Below are positions 8,294 to 17,285 of a DNA stretch of 41,318 nt, in pieces; the stretch's first letter is position 1, and every line of letters starts with the position of its first letter. The translations under genes were made by a program, and so were the position numbers. Source of the DNA: Clostridiales bacterium (GTDB lineage Bacteria > Bacillota > Clostridia > Christensenellales > Aristaeellaceae); assembly GCA_015056055.1 (NCBI GenBank), contig SVHC01000025.1, positions 1 through 41,318 on the forward strand, in the 5' to 3' direction. The notes under the pieces were generated by a model that saw nothing but the letters and a program-made list of their open reading frames with translations, was not told the origin of the DNA and did no database searches.

Positions 8294-8821
8294 TTATGCT
8301 TGGGGGCGCAGAAGCTCATATACCAATTCGCGGCGGATTTCATCTCCCATGGAACGGTTTTTGCGGGTGCCTTCGTCCACAAATTGCATTCCGAGTTTTT
8401 CGATTGCGCGGCGGGATGCAATGTTTTCGCTGTCGCAGGCGGCGAAAATTTGGCGCAATCCGAGAGTATTCCAGCCGAATTCCACAATGGCGCGGGCGGC
8501 TTCGCTGATATAGCCCTTTCGCCAGTAGTTTTTGTTCAGAAGCCATGCGAGTTCGGCAACGCTGCGGTCTTCCTGCATATAGAGCGTGATGCCGCCAATA
8601 TGCACGCCATCCAGCAGAATTACAAATTCATAGATGGCAGGTTCGCTTTTCTGCCATTCGTCCTGCGCTTCCTGAATGATGCGTGCGGTTTCCTCAAGAG
8701 ATTCATAGGGGAGGAACATCATGAAACGGGTGTTTTCAAGGTCAGATGCATATTCATGGGTGGAATGCAGATAAGTCATATCTACGGGGCGCAGCGTCAG
8801 ACGGGATGTTGTAAGCTCCAT
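8294..8821 (-). CDS. GNAT acetyltransferase, RimJ/RimL type
   Basis: A 175-residue GNAT-family N-acetyltransferase. It opens with the RimL-like TSRLTLRPVDMTYL pattern, has an acidic central strand (VAELAWLLNKNYW) and then the acetyl-CoA binding region with RKGYISEAARAIVEFGW (R/Q-x-x-G-x-G/A variant), and ends with NIASRRAIEKLGMQFVDEG, the usual RAIEKLGF-like helix and strand. Members acetylate ribosomal protein N-termini, small amines or antibiotics; the substrate here is unknown. AGGTAA lies before the ATG and a consensus-like promoter lies upstream. It sits 30 bases before the glycyl radical enzyme on the same strand, so the two could be co-transcribed, although they have no obvious functional link. 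Confidence 0.88.
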   Translation of the reverse strand: MELTTSRLTLRPVDMTYLHSTHEYASDLENTRFMMFLPYESLEETARIIQEAQDEWQKSEPAIYEFVILLDGVHIGGITLYMQEDRSVAELAWLLNKNYWRKGYISEAARAIVEFGWNTLGLRQIFAACDSENIASRRAIEKLGMQFVDEGTRKNRSMGDEIRRELVYELLRPQA

Positions 8822-8850
8822 CGGATTACCTCGATTTATGTGATAGGTTC

Positions 8851-8879
8851 ATTATAACAGGATATGGGGGATTTGACAA
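8851..8879 (-). promoter_or_regulatory. Promoter for the acetyltransferase / glycyl radical enzyme unit
   Basis: Minus strand: TTGTCA (8879-8874), 17-base spacer, TATAAT (8856-8851). Confidence 0.75.
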
Positions 8880-8904
8880 CCAAATGAAAAAGGATACGTT
8901 TGAA

Positions 8905-8932
8905 TTGACAAATTCAGGGAATATAGTATAAT
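8905..8932 (+). promoter_or_regulatory. Promoter for the transglutaminase-like gene
   Basis: TTGACA (8905-8910), 16-base spacer, TATAAT (8927-8932). Both boxes are perfect consensus. Confidence 0.8.
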
Positions 8933-8986
8933 AAAATTGGAATGCGAGTGTATTTGTCGATTACTGGAATGGATTGGTGATATACA

Positions 8987-10165
8987 ATGAAAAAAGGGTT
9001 GGCCATGATTCTTTGCCTGATGCTTATGATGACATCAGTTCCTTCTGTTTCGTATGCAGCATTTGAGGAATTTAGGGAATATAAGGCGGAGTTTGAGGAA
9101 TATGTTATCGAGCAGCTTATGGATGAGGCTAAAGCGATAGACATAAGTTCCCATCGCATTTCTGCAGATGCGATCAGCCAAATCTATTTTGACATTCTGT
9201 ATAAGCATCCGCAGTTGTTTTATGTGGATCGCCGTCTGGAATATACTCATACGAATGATAAACGTGTGATCATAATTGAACCCGCCTATCTGTATACGGG
9301 GCAGGAACGGCGAATCATGGCGGAGCAGTATGAAATGCTTATTAAAGACATTGCCGAATATGCATCTGCTGCGTCTACGGTTATCGGACAATTGATGTTG
9401 GTGAACGACTATTTCTGTGTGAATTTTGAATTCGATACTGATGACAATATACATGACCCGTATGCCCTTTTGATGGAAAAGAAGGGTGTATGCGAGGCAT
9501 ATGCACTGGCATTCGGTGCGGTGCTTAATGTGCTTGGTATTCCCAATGAATATGTTCTGAGCAAAACAATGAATCATGCCTGGAACATGGTACAGGTCGA
9601 TGGGGAATGGTATCACATCGACGTGACCTGGAACGACCCCGTGGATGATATGCCTCTGCGTGCGCGGCATGACAATTTTCTTTGCAGCGACGAAGTCATG
9701 AAGGAAAACGGCTATTATGGCTGGGAAACGGATATCGTAGCCGGAAATACCCAGTATGACGATGCATTCTGGGTAGATATAAAAACGCCGATTCCGGTAT
9801 TCCGCGATCATCTGATCTATGCAGATACCAAACCGGATAAGGAAGGCAATCGAATCATTCATGCCTGGAATCCTGCAACCGGCGAAACGAAAGATATTGG
9901 CTTCAGCAACATATATGGATTCGATGGAAACGGCAAATACAACGAGGGGTATTCTGCAATTTTCACAAATGGAGAAAATCTGTACTATGTTTCCGCTGAG
10001 AGCATCTTCCTGCTTGGAGAGGATGGAACGTCTACGCTGATGTATTCCAATTCTGATACATCGCAGATGATTTGGAGCGCATGGGTTCAGAATGGTGATT
10101 TGCTGGTTCTGACGGGTAAGGATCTGAAAAAAGACAGCAAGGTAAAAACGCTTTTCTGGGAATAA
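8987..10165 (+). CDS. Exported transglutaminase-like cysteine protease/peptidase-domain protein
   Basis: A 392-residue protein with an N-terminal signal peptide (MKKGLAMILCLMLMMTS, cleavage probably after VSYAA). Its central transglutaminase-like domain has a complete Cys-His-Asp triad: C169 in KKGVCEAYA, H197 in MNHAWNMV and D212 in YHIDVTWND. Such bacterial domains act as cysteine proteases or amidases, or crosslink proteins at the cell surface. The C-terminal 130 residues look like beta-propeller blades (HLIYADTKPDK, GENLYYVSAESIFLLGEDG), as in DUF5050-type surface proteins. A consensus promoter lies upstream. The small zinc-ribbon membrane protein gene follows 34 bases after the stop, probably in the same transcript. 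Substrate unknown. Confidence 0.85.
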   Translation: MKKGLAMILCLMLMMTSVPSVSYAAFEEFREYKAEFEEYVIEQLMDEAKAIDISSHRISADAISQIYFDILYKHPQLFYVDRRLEYTHTNDKRVIIIEPAYLYTGQERRIMAEQYEMLIKDIAEYASAASTVIGQLMLVNDYFCVNFEFDTDDNIHDPYALLMEKKGVCEAYALAFGAVLNVLGIPNEYVLSKTMNHAWNMVQVDGEWYHIDVTWNDPVDDMPLRARHDNFLCSDEVMKENGYYGWETDIVAGNTQYDDAFWVDIKTPIPVFRDHLIYADTKPDKEGNRIIHAWNPATGETKDIGFSNIYGFDGNGKYNEGYSAIFTNGENLYYVSAESIFLLGEDGTSTLMYSNSDTSQMIWSAWVQNGDLLVLTGKDLKKDSKVKTLFWE

Positions 10166-10199
10166 GTGAGAATCCATTTTCTGACCGGAGGTGAAGGAC

Positions 10200-10454
10200 A
10201 TGAAAAAGTTTATGGCGTGGCTCTTTGTTGTGGTGTTGGTCGTTTTTGTCATTGACTGGGGCGTTATCGGTATGCAGCTGCTGGATAACAACTATGACAA
10301 CATTACAATAGGTGCATATATTGCACTTGTCTGCTGGGTCATATTGATGGTTTGTGCCCTTTACAGATTGTTTAATTCCAAATGTCCGCATTGCGGAAAA
10401 CTAAGGATGAGCAGAGGCGAATACTGCTCCTACTGCGGAAAGAAAATCGGATAA
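10200..10454 (+). CDS. Small two-helix membrane protein with C-terminal zinc ribbon
   Basis: About 84 residues. Two hydrophobic helices (FMAWLFVVVLVVFVIDW, and IALVCWVILMVCALY) are followed by a cytoplasmic-type zinc ribbon with CPHCG and CSYCGKK. The ATG at 10200 sits 8 bases after GGAGG; a GTG at 10191 overlaps that site and is rejected. Function is unknown; such zinc-ribbon membrane proteins are common near secreted-protein genes in Clostridia. A strong terminator follows. Confidence 0.7.
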   Translation: MKKFMAWLFVVVLVVFVIDWGVIGMQLLDNNYDNITIGAYIALVCWVILMVCALYRLFNSKCPHCGKLRMSRGEYCSYCGKKIG

Positions 10455-10473
10455 GCTTATGTAGAACACAGAA

Positions 10474-10507
10474 AACAGCGTGGATGTCAGTCCACGCTGT
10501 TTTTTTA
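10474..10507 (+). terminator. Rho-independent terminator
   Basis: AACAGCGTGGA (10474-10484) and TCCACGCTGTT (10491-10501) form a perfect stem, followed by a run of T. Confidence 0.9.
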
Positions 10508-10520
10508 GCTATGTAAGAAT

Positions 10521-11018
10521 TCAGATTTCGCCGCGTTCGTGCCGAACATACCATGCGGGGCGGAAGAGTTCATCCCATTCTATTGCTATATCGGAAAAGC
10601 TGAATTGCATTTCAAACCACGGTTCGTCACCACAGCAGTTTACTTCCCATATATTATCGCCAAGATGCTCAAATTCCAAAATGGTCGCGCCGTATGCATC
10701 ATACCCGAGTTCATGGAAAAACAATTCGGCAGCCTGCTCTCCTGTATAGGAAACAATCGGACTTATCGGATGGGAGTTTCCTTGTTCGTCGGTTTTCCAG
10801 GCTACGCCGGGGGTGAAGGAAATAGGCTTCCAATTCGTAAAGGTAATTTGTGCAAGAAGAACTTCCATGTCGCAATCTACATCGGCTTGCGCAGCGTTTT
10901 TGTGGATATTCAGTTCTTTTGCCTGAACGACAAGCGTATTTGAATCATGGGATACGAAGCGCCAGACAGAATCATGAAATTCAAAATCGCGCGGCCTGTT
11001 CACGGATTGATATTTCAT
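10521..11018 (-). CDS. Uncharacterised 165-residue protein
   Basis: No family is recognised. The protein is acidic, without signal peptide or membrane segment, and looks mixed alpha/beta: an N-terminal DFEFHDSVWRFVSHD region, then a strand-rich part (TLVVQAKELNIH, MEVLLAQITFTNW), and a C-terminal ILEFEHLGDNIWEVNCCGDEPWFEM. The DSVWRF and DNIWEVNCCGD stretches recall small proteins of polymorphic immunity or DUF-type families, but the resemblance is too weak to name. GGAGGT precedes the ATG at 11018, so it is very probably a real gene. It converges on the zinc-ribbon membrane protein gene and shares the terminator region at 10474-10507. Confidence 0.7.
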   Translation of the reverse strand: MKYQSVNRPRDFEFHDSVWRFVSHDSNTLVVQAKELNIHKNAAQADVDCDMEVLLAQITFTNWKPISFTPGVAWKTDEQGNSHPISPIVSYTGEQAAELFFHELGYDAYGATILEFEHLGDNIWEVNCCGDEPWFEMQFSFSDIAIEWDELFRPAWYVRHERGEI

Positions 11019-11054
11019 GGAAATACCTCCTTTGAGGGTTTAGCTGTAAACAAA

Positions 11055-11076
11055 GCGGCGTGAAAAATCCCGCCGC
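11055..11076 (-). terminator. Weak terminator after the small zinc-ribbon gene
   Basis: On the minus strand GCGGCG and CGCCGC form a 6-bp stem followed by TTTGTTT. It is short, but it is placed as expected for the end of the gene at 11102. Confidence 0.45.
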
Positions 11077-11101
11077 AGGTAGCTATATATTGGTGGGCGT
11101 T

Positions 11102-11317
11102 CTAAAGCCTGCGCCGGAAGTTTCTGTCTAATGTTTCGGCGTGATCGTTGTATACGCCTTCATAACCACAATTTTCGCAGCGGTATACATAGTCACGCGT
11201 ACTATAGCCCTTAATAAAGTTGATAAAACTTTCGATGGAACTGTGACAGTGCGGATTGTAGACTTCCGTCCAGCCGGCAATATCCCTGCAGCGTGGGCAA
11301 CGCTTCGGTATGAACAC
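11102..11317 (-). CDS. Small zinc-ribbon protein, GTG start
   Basis: About 71 residues. CPRC near the N-terminus and CENCGYEG near residue 50 make a four-cysteine zinc ribbon, separated by a helical stretch (SSIESFINFIKGY), and the tail is basic (LDRNFRRRL). No partner domain is seen. The start chosen is GTG at 11317: the frame continues upstream, but that part overlaps the end of the peroxidase gene in a different frame, and a G-rich site (AGGGGGG) lies 4 bases before the GTG. The gene begins only 19 bases after the fused peroxidase gene, so it is probably in its operon. Function unknown; possibly a small redox or nucleic-acid-binding helper. Confidence 0.6.
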   Translation of the reverse strand: MFIPKRCPRCRDIAGWTEVYNPHCHSSIESFINFIKGYSTRDYVYRCENCGYEGVYNDHAETLDRNFRRRL

Positions 11318-11336
11318 TTTGCCCCCCCTTTTTTTA

Positions 11337-12524
11337 TTATTTGAAGTAGCGTGCAAGCAGGCCTGCAAAAGCTTTTCCATGTCTCGCCTCGTCGCGAGCC
11401 ATTTCATGGATTGTATCATGCAATGCATCCAGATTCAGCTGCTTTGCGAGCTTAGTAAGTTCGGTTTTGCCTGCGGTTGCGCCGTTTTCGGCTTCAACGC
11501 GCATCTCAAGGTTCTTCTTGGTGGAATCGGTTACGACTTCACCGAGGAGTTCGGCAAACTTTGCGGCATGCTCTGCTTCTTCGTAAGCAGCTTTCTCCCA
11601 GTATTCGCCGATTTCCGGATAGCCTTCGCGGTGTGCTACGCGTGCCATTGCCAGGTACATACCAACTTCGGTGCATTCGCCCATGAAGTTAGCACGCAGA
11701 CCTTCAATGATTTCTTCCGGTGCGCCCTGCGCTACGCCGACGGTGTGCTCTGCTGCCCACACGAATTCACCGGACTGCTTTTCAAACTTAGATGCGTTCG
11801 CTTTGCAGACGGGGCATTCTGCGGGTGCTTCAGCGCCATTGTGAACGTAGCCGCAGACTTTGCAAACCCACTTATCGGAAGCGGCAGCTGCTGCGGGCGC
11901 GGGCTTTGCTTCGGACACGGCATCGGTCAGAACAAAGTCCTGCTTTCCGTGCTTGCAAATGGGGCAGATAAAGTCATCGGGCATGTCTTCGCCCTCGTGT
12001 ACATAGCCGCAAACGGAGCAGACCCAGCCCTTTTTCTTTACGGGTGCGGGCTTCTGCTTAATGTCACTCTGGTAATAGGCATAAGTGCAGCTGGGGCGTT
12101 CGGAAAGAACAACGCCGTCGGTCACTTCACCGATGAAGAGTGTATGGGAGGTAAGATCCATGCTGTTTACAACCTTGCAGGAAATATAGCCGTTTGCACC
12201 TTCGGTGAGGTAATAAAGGCCGTTTTCGCTGCGTGCAACGTTTGCAAAATCTGCAAATTTATCCACATTGCGGCCGCTCTGCATGCCGAAATGCTTGAAC
12301 AGAGCAAAAGGTGCATCCACAGTCAGTGCGGATACGTTGAAAACGCCGGTGGCTTTTACCATATCATGGGTTTTGCCGCCTTTGATTACGGCAATGGACA
12401 GACGGGTAGGGTCATTGGCGACCTGAACCGCCGTATTGATAATGCATCCGTTATCTCCGTTCTCATCCTGTGCAGTCAAAAGATACAGACCATAGCTGAT
12501 CTTATAAAGCGATTTCTGATCCAT
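11337..12524 (-). CDS. Flavin reductase / rubredoxin / reverse rubrerythrin fusion (NAD(P)H peroxidase)
   Basis: A 395-residue fusion. Residues 1-155 are a flavin-reductase-like split barrel, as in high-molecular-weight rubredoxin (Hrb). A full-type rubredoxin follows (C169, C172, C187, C190), then an Ala/Pro linker, then a shorter rubrerythrin-type rubredoxin (C221, C224, C237, C240), and finally a ferritin-like diiron domain (about 255-395) with [29 protein letters not shown] and [13 protein letters not shown] iron ligands. The order rubredoxin-then-diiron is that of reverse rubrerythrins of Clostridia, which reduce H2O2 and O2. With the flavin domain attached, one chain could pass electrons from NAD(P)H to peroxide. 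GGAGGG precedes the ATG at 12524; an upstream in-frame ATG at 12557 lies in the promoter. Confidence 0.92.
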   Translation of the reverse strand: MDQKSLYKISYGLYLLTAQDENGDNGCIINTAVQVANDPTRLSIAVIKGGKTHDMVKATGVFNVSALTVDAPFALFKHFGMQSGRNVDKFADFANVARSENGLYYLTEGANGYISCKVVNSMDLTSHTLFIGEVTDGVVLSERPSCTYAYYQSDIKQKPAPVKKKGWVCSVCGYVHEGEDMPDDFICPICKHGKQDFVLTDAVSEAKPAPAAAAASDKWVCKVCGYVHNGAEAPAECPVCKANASKFEKQSGEFVWAAEHTVGVAQGAPEEIIEGLRANFMGECTEVGMYLAMARVAHREGYPEIGEYWEKAAYEEAEHAAKFAELLGEVVTDSTKKNLEMRVEAENGATAGKTELTKLAKQLNLDALHDTIHEMARDEARHGKAFAGLLARYFK

Positions 12525-12555
12525 AATGCCCTCCGAATTTTGATGTTCTATATAC

Positions 12556-12582
12556 ATTATACCACAAAACGGTATCTTCCAA
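12556..12582 (-). promoter_or_regulatory. Promoter for the fused peroxidase
   Basis: Minus strand: TTGGAA (12582-12577), 15-base spacer, extended -10 TGGTATAAT ending at 12556. The perfect -10 offsets the short spacer. The upstream in-frame ATG at 12557 falls inside this -10 box, which supports the start at 12524. Confidence 0.65.
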
Positions 12583-12598
12583 ACGATAGCTGAGAAAA

Positions 12599-14407
12599 TT
12601 ATTTAAAGATTTCATCGATCTGGGACGGAATATCACCTGTGAGATCGATTTTATAAAGCGTACCGTCTATTTTCAGATTGAGGAAACGATCACTATCCTC
12701 GAGCGAGTAGGCAATGACGGCATTTCGACCGTTTAGATCGAATTTAAAATTTTTTCGCCAGTTTTTCAAATCCAGCCACGCCTGAGGCATGTCTATGCGC
12801 AAAGGGGCTTGTTCGCGGTGGCTGCCGTAAGTGTTCCTGTCAACTTCGCAATGCACGGTAGCCAGAGCAAGCAGATGCGCACAGTCCGAAATGATGTTTT
12901 CAAAGGTATCAAAACCGTATCCCGTATTTCCGGAACCGCCGTCAATGCGCTGGTAATCGTTCCAGTGATGCACGATGCCATAGTTTTCGCAATCAAGTGT
13001 GATGTTTCGAACGGTCTTTATATCCTCGCAGGTGTGGGAATAAATGCCGTTTCCACCGTTTGCTTCTTTATTCCTGCGGGAGTCTACTACGATATTGTGC
13101 CGAATTGATACGGTATCATTGGAGGCTTCAAGGAATATTGAGCCGAATTGATTCCGGGTATGCAGAAGGACGTTACCTGACACAAAAAGATTTGTATTAT
13201 TTGCGTCGCACCAGATGCCGCTGCCGTATTTTGTGCCGCTGATGAAGTTGTTGATGACCATGCTGTCTTTAAGACGGTGCATCTTGAATGCGGCGCTTTC
13301 CCAGAGTTCCTCAAAGTCCTGCCAGCAATTGTCAATAAAACGGTTGCCTTCTACCAGAATGGAGGACTGGCTGCTGTCGTAATAGTGGATATTGCTGTTG
13401 CCGGTAGTGCCGGTCAGACCTACAATACCACAGCGGGAGAATTCACATCCGCGCACGATCATAAAGCCACGTTCTTTTAGTGAATAACGATTGGGACACT
13501 GATAACCGATATCTGCACCCACACCGTTTGCATCCCATACGCGGCAATCCTCAATCAGCCAGTGATGACCACAGTTCACGCTGAGTATGCCGCGCTGAGG
13601 TGCAGGAAATCCGTTTCCACCCTTTGAGAAGGTCAGGTTTTTCAGATGCATGTAGGCAAAATGGCGTTCTTCCGGGCAGAAGCACTGCTCGCGGGCAGTG
13701 AATTCCAGCGTATGGTCTTCCGGTGCGGAATCATCCTTGAAGCGGACGTGGAAAGTCAAGCCGTCATCTTCCACAAAGAAGCGATTGTCCTTTTCGCCCA
13801 GCTGGAAATAATTCAGAACCTGCTCCATTCGCTGACCATCGCAGAACAGCATTCCGCGACGCAGAACGGCAGTTTGCCTGACTGTGTTGCTCAATGTTCC
13901 GAATATGCCGGAAACCGTGTCGCCATACCAGGGAACAAGAGGACCATTGACTGCCTGAAAAGGATTCGTACCGATAAAAACATTTCTGTCAAAACGGGCC
14001 ATGTAGACGTGGGCATTTTTTTGTTCGAAATCCACTTCGTCACGTACGGTACCCTCGCGGCGCTTCCATCCTTCACTTTCACGGAATTCGCCGCAGAAAA
14101 TCTCCGCGCCGGTGATTTCTGCCGTTTCGCCTTCTGCGCCGCAGAACATTACCATTTCAGCTTCGGATTTACCGGAATGAATGGGGCGAACCGTTTCGCG
14201 GTAGATTCCTTCATGGATGATGACTTTTGTTCCCGGCTCTGCCAGCGGAACTGCCTGAGAAATTGTGAGGAAAGGATGTTCTTTGCTTCCGTCACCATCT
14301 ATCGTTCCGTGCAGCTGGGAAACGTGCAGAATCCTTTTGTATTGCGTTTTATCCGTCCACAGTGCAAAGGATGTGCCGTCCGGCAAAGTGTATTTTTTGT
14401 CGCTCAT
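12599..14407 (-). CDS. Right-handed parallel beta-helix protein (pectate-lyase-like / DUF1565)
   Basis: A 602-residue protein built as a right-handed parallel beta-helix. The N-terminal DUF1565-type pattern is clear ([24 protein letters not shown], shown here in part as [13 protein letters not shown], then [15 protein letters not shown]). The middle has many N/D/G-rich rungs such as [36 protein letters not shown] and [17 protein letters not shown]. Proteins of this kind are polysaccharide lyases, hydrolases or epimerases, often for uronic-acid-containing glycans. There is no signal peptide, which is unusual for an enzyme acting on polymers and suggests an intracellular substrate. GGAGGG lies 11 bases before the ATG. 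It is the last gene of the minus-strand operon starting at 16326. Confidence 0.8.
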   Translation of the reverse strand: MSDKKYTLPDGTSFALWTDKTQYKRILHVSQLHGTIDGDGSKEHPFLTISQAVPLAEPGTKVIIHEGIYRETVRPIHSGKSEAEMVMFCGAEGETAEITGAEIFCGEFRESEGWKRREGTVRDEVDFEQKNAHVYMARFDRNVFIGTNPFQAVNGPLVPWYGDTVSGIFGTLSNTVRQTAVLRRGMLFCDGQRMEQVLNYFQLGEKDNRFFVEDDGLTFHVRFKDDSAPEDHTLEFTAREQCFCPEERHFAYMHLKNLTFSKGGNGFPAPQRGILSVNCGHHWLIEDCRVWDANGVGADIGYQCPNRYSLKERGFMIVRGCEFSRCGIVGLTGTTGNSNIHYYDSSQSSILVEGNRFIDNCWQDFEELWESAAFKMHRLKDSMVINNFISGTKYGSGIWCDANNTNLFVSGNVLLHTRNQFGSIFLEASNDTVSIRHNIVVDSRRNKEANGGNGIYSHTCEDIKTVRNITLDCENYGIVHHWNDYQRIDGGSGNTGYGFDTFENIISDCAHLLALATVHCEVDRNTYGSHREQAPLRIDMPQAWLDLKNWRKNFKFDLNGRNAVIAYSLEDSDRFLNLKIDGTLYKIDLTGDIPSQIDEIFK

Positions 14408-14440
14408 GTACGCTGAGCCCTCCTTTAGGACAGTATTCGG

Positions 14441-15220
14441 TCAAATACATTGTGCTGCCAGAGTGAGTATGCCAAGAATCAAAAGTACCGTACCGACCAC
14501 ACGGTTTAAGCGGGTGATTTCGCACCGATTTGCAAACTTTGCAGATACAGCAGCGCCGAAAACGCAGGTTGATACAATGAGGATTAAGGGCAGTGTATCT
14601 ACATTTGCGCCCATGGAAACATGGCTTACTGCGCCCGTGAGTGCAACGACTGTCATTATCATTGTGCTGGTTCCGACTGCAATCTTTAGATTGTAAACCA
14701 AAACTACCGTAAATACGGTAAGCATCAGAATGCCGCCGCCACTTCCTGTAAAGCCGCAGACCCAGCCGATACCGCAGCCCAGTACGGTCGCAAGAATAAG
14801 ACGGATTTTTTCCGAGCGTCCTTCAATGGAAACAGCAGCATCGCGTCCGCCTGTAACGGGCTTGAAGATAAATTTGAAACCCAGAGATATCGTCGTCAGC
14901 ATGGAAAGATAACCCAGACCGTCCGGCTGCTGCACGCTGAAAAGATAACCGCAATAGCTTCCGATGACAGCGCCCGCAAATGCAGTAGCAGAGACAAGTG
15001 CTCCGCGCTTGAGATCGATATTTCCGTTTTTGTAGTAGGTATAGGCGGAATAAAGGCTCGCAAGCACATCGGCGGCAAGCGCTACCGTTACCGCATCATA
15101 GCTCAGCCATCCGCAAAAGCCCACCAGAAGCGGAGTGATTACCACAGCGGCAGACAGACCCGCAAGACCTGTCACGGCTCCGGCGCCCAGACCGGCAAGA
15201 ATATAAATTACATAAAGCAT
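14441..15220 (-). CDS. TauE/SafE (TSUP) family permease
   Basis: A 259-residue, very hydrophobic protein with about eight membrane helices in two related halves. The N-terminal half begins AGLGAGAVTGLAGLSAAV and the second half contains VCGFTGSGGGILMLTVF, the paired glycine-rich motifs of the TSUP family. Members export or import sulfite, sulfoacetate, sulfolactate or other organic anions. The start codon lies just before the stop of the gene upstream (ATG at 15220, TAA at 15223-15225), so the two are translated in tandem. Its place between a URO-D-like gene and a beta-helix gene suggests it moves a small acid used or released by them, but that is inference. Confidence 0.85.
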   Translation of the reverse strand: MLYVIYILAGLGAGAVTGLAGLSAAVVITPLLVGFCGWLSYDAVTVALAADVLASLYSAYTYYKNGNIDLKRGALVSATAFAGAVIGSYCGYLFSVQQPDGLGYLSMLTTISLGFKFIFKPVTGGRDAAVSIEGRSEKIRLILATVLGCGIGWVCGFTGSGGGILMLTVFTVVLVYNLKIAVGTSTMIMTVVALTGAVSHVSMGANVDTLPLILIVSTCVFGAAVSAKFANRCEITRLNRVVGTVLLILGILTLAAQCI

Positions 15221-15222
15221 GG

Positions 15223-16326
15223 CTATTTTATTTCAATGCCGTACAGAGCACCATATGCCTGTGCTGCATACATATCCTTCCCGGCATCAAAGTATTCATC
15301 ACCGAAGAAAAGCTGTCCCGGATTTTTTGCTGCATCGATCGGGCGGCCATCCGGTTTGCGTGCGCAGGAAACAAGCTTTTTGCCCGAGGCCAGTATTTTT
15401 TCATACAGTTCGGTCCAATCCCGTTCGGCAGGTTCGCCTGCGCCGGGCGTCCACTGAATGCCCTTGATGGAATCAGTGGAAAGCAGCATATCAAGGTGCG
15501 GCAATTCGCCGACACCGTCCATATGATAAAGGGTATTGTGCATTCGCGCGGCGCTTGAAGCAAGTTCGGGTGCAACAAATTCGGAAAACATTGTCGGGCT
15601 GATCATATAGGAAAAGTCGCTTTGAATGATATAGGAGGGCTTTTCGCAGTAGATTCCAAACCAGTGTGAGTATCCGGAAGCCTCCGGCCCCATGATGTCA
15701 CAGAATAAATCAAAATGCTTGAACCACATATCTTGCAGCTCATTTACACAGCGAAGAACCTCATCCGGCGCATCGTAAAGATCCATCAGCAGATTTTCAC
15801 TGCCGCGGAATGTGGCAAGTGTATCCAGAATTCCGCCCATGTCAACCATGTTCATGACGACATTTCCTCGCCATTTTTCCATGCCGGCTTCATACAGGTT
15901 CATCACGCGGCGAAGGTAAGGATTGTTTTTATCCATTTCAAAGTGCAATTCTTCGATTGGAATATCCTTGCGCGGCGGCTGGAACCAGATGGTGTCTTTT
16001 CCGACCACGGGAGTGCAGCCGAGGAAAGCAGAAAGAACGCCGGGTCCAAACCACATGGTGTTAAAGGAGGGGAAGGCATCTCCGTGCCAGCGCATGCGGG
16101 AAAGATTCCAGTCATGCGCATCCACCAGTTGATCAGGATTTACAGAAAAATCCCATGCGCTCTCCCAACTCAGCGGACTGTAAGGGGAAGGGGTGCGATT
16201 TGAATCGTGCCCGCAGGTCATAATGGGCACGATCGGGCGATCCAGTTTGTTATCCCACCAAAGGCGGTAGGTTTCTTTTAGTTGTGCATAATTTTCAACT
16301 GAAAAGCAAACGGAATTGGATTTCAT
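15223..16326 (-). CDS. Uroporphyrinogen decarboxylase-like protein (URO-D superfamily)
   Basis: A 367-residue protein with the TIM-barrel pattern of URO-D-like proteins, the group that includes HemE and the corrinoid methyltransferases MtaA/CmuA. Typical points are NVVMNMVDMGGILDTLATFRG around residue 160 (shown here as MVDMGGILDTLATFRG), SPTMFSEFVAPE near 250 and YHMDGVGELPHLD near 275, where the HxDG is usually a metal or substrate site. It is too divergent and too isolated from other heme genes to be HemE. It could be a methyltransferase or a carbohydrate-related member. GGAGG precedes the ATG and a promoter lies just upstream. It is the first gene of a three-gene operon with the permease and the beta-helix protein. 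Confidence 0.8.
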   Translation of the reverse strand: MKSNSVCFSVENYAQLKETYRLWWDNKLDRPIVPIMTCGHDSNRTPSPYSPLSWESAWDFSVNPDQLVDAHDWNLSRMRWHGDAFPSFNTMWFGPGVLSAFLGCTPVVGKDTIWFQPPRKDIPIEELHFEMDKNNPYLRRVMNLYEAGMEKWRGNVVMNMVDMGGILDTLATFRGSENLLMDLYDAPDEVLRCVNELQDMWFKHFDLFCDIMGPEASGYSHWFGIYCEKPSYIIQSDFSYMISPTMFSEFVAPELASSAARMHNTLYHMDGVGELPHLDMLLSTDSIKGIQWTPGAGEPAERDWTELYEKILASGKKLVSCARKPDGRPIDAAKNPGQLFFGDEYFDAGKDMYAAQAYGALYGIEIK

Positions 16327-16358
16327 CTATTTTCCTCCTGTGTAGTGTTCATGCATCG

Positions 16359-16388
16359 ATTATATCATATGCTGCATGGAGAAAACAA
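16359..16388 (-). promoter_or_regulatory. Promoter for the URO-D-like / permease / beta-helix operon
   Basis: Minus strand: TTGTTT (16388-16383), 18-base spacer, TATAAT (16364-16359). Confidence 0.65.
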
Positions 16389-16414
16389 TATAGCAGGTTT
16401 GCTTTTGGAAAGAG

Positions 16415-16444
16415 TAGACATAAAAAGCATTTTTGTGATAGAAT
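16415..16444 (+). promoter_or_regulatory. Promoter for the EFR1-type gene
   Basis: TAGACA (16415-16420), 18-base spacer, extended -10 TGATAGAAT (box 16439-16444). Confidence 0.55.
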
Positions 16445-16488
16445 AGAAGCAATGCAACACATTTCAATACAGAGGAGTAAATGGCGTC

Positions 16489-17253
16489 ATGAAAACAACC
16501 ATTTATTGTTTTTCTGCTACAGGAAATTCTCTGACTACTGCCAGAAAGATTGCTGAGAACCTTGAAAACTGTCAAATCGTTTCAGCGATTTCAGCAAGAA
16601 GGCAAACAAAAGTGATCGAAGATGCAGAAGCAGTTGGCTTTGTTTTTCCTGTGTACTATGGCGACATGCCTTGCATTGTACGTGAATTGATTTCAAAAAT
16701 GGTGTTCCGGGCTGATACATATATATTTTCTGTGGTAACATGCCGAGGTCATGCAGGCGCATGCAACCAGCGAATGGACCAGCTGCTTAAAACACGTGGT
16801 CAGAAGCTTTCCTTTGCGGCAGCAGTCAAAATGCCGGGTAATAGCTTTATCAATGCACCGGAAGTGGATGCGGCACATCTTGCTGCGCAGAATGATGCTG
16901 TTTGTAACGTTACCAAACGAATCGCTGCACGTGAAGTGGAAGATTATTTTGATGCGACTCTGCTGCCGCTTGCCCAAACAGCCTATCCTAACAATTTTCG
17001 TGGGATTATTGCAGAGAACAAATGCACGGGCTGTGGTTTGTGTACGAAGCTTTGCCCAATGGACAATATTGCAATAATCGATAACCGTGCTTATATCGGG
17101 GATAATTGTGCGACATGCCTTGCTTGTTTCCATTGGTGTCCGGTTGAGGCGATATGGATGAGTAAGCAGGAAAATATCGCGCGGCGTGCAAAATATCATC
17201 ATCCGGAAATATCGGTTAACGACATATTGGCACAGAAGGGCAACAATCGCTAA
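16489..17253 (+). CDS. EFR1 family flavodoxin-ferredoxin protein
   Basis: A 254-residue electron carrier. The N-terminal flavodoxin-like domain has the FMN phosphate loop FSATGNSLTTA (about 8-18) and GFVFPVYYGDMPCIV. The C-terminal part carries two 4Fe-4S motifs: CTGCGLCTKLCPM and a second cluster region CATCLACFHWCPVEAI. This is the EFR1 arrangement common in anaerobic Clostridia, where the protein shuttles low-potential electrons to unknown partners. The ATG at 16489 is 11 bases after AGGAG; an earlier ATG at 16481 is out of frame. The glycosidase-like gene begins 32 bases after the stop, so it may share the transcript. A role as electron donor to a neighbour is possible but not shown. Confidence 0.92.
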   Translation: MKTTIYCFSATGNSLTTARKIAENLENCQIVSAISARRQTKVIEDAEAVGFVFPVYYGDMPCIVRELISKMVFRADTYIFSVVTCRGHAGACNQRMDQLLKTRGQKLSFAAAVKMPGNSFINAPEVDAAHLAAQNDAVCNVTKRIAAREVEDYFDATLLPLAQTAYPNNFRGIIAENKCTGCGLCTKLCPMDNIAIIDNRAYIGDNCATCLACFHWCPVEAIWMSKQENIARRAKYHHPEISVNDILAQKGNNR

Positions 17254-17285
17254 TGTATTTATATTATGCCAAGGGGGGATAGACT

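Noticed and set aside
9035-10291. 418-codon minus-strand frame opposite the transglutaminase-like gene
   Set aside because: The plus-strand gene has a promoter, signal peptide and catalytic triad; the antisense frame has none of these.
11310-12593. Plus-strand frame opposite the fused peroxidase
   Set aside because: Antisense shadow. A similar one lies opposite the rubrerythrin at 25987 simply because the two genes are near copies.
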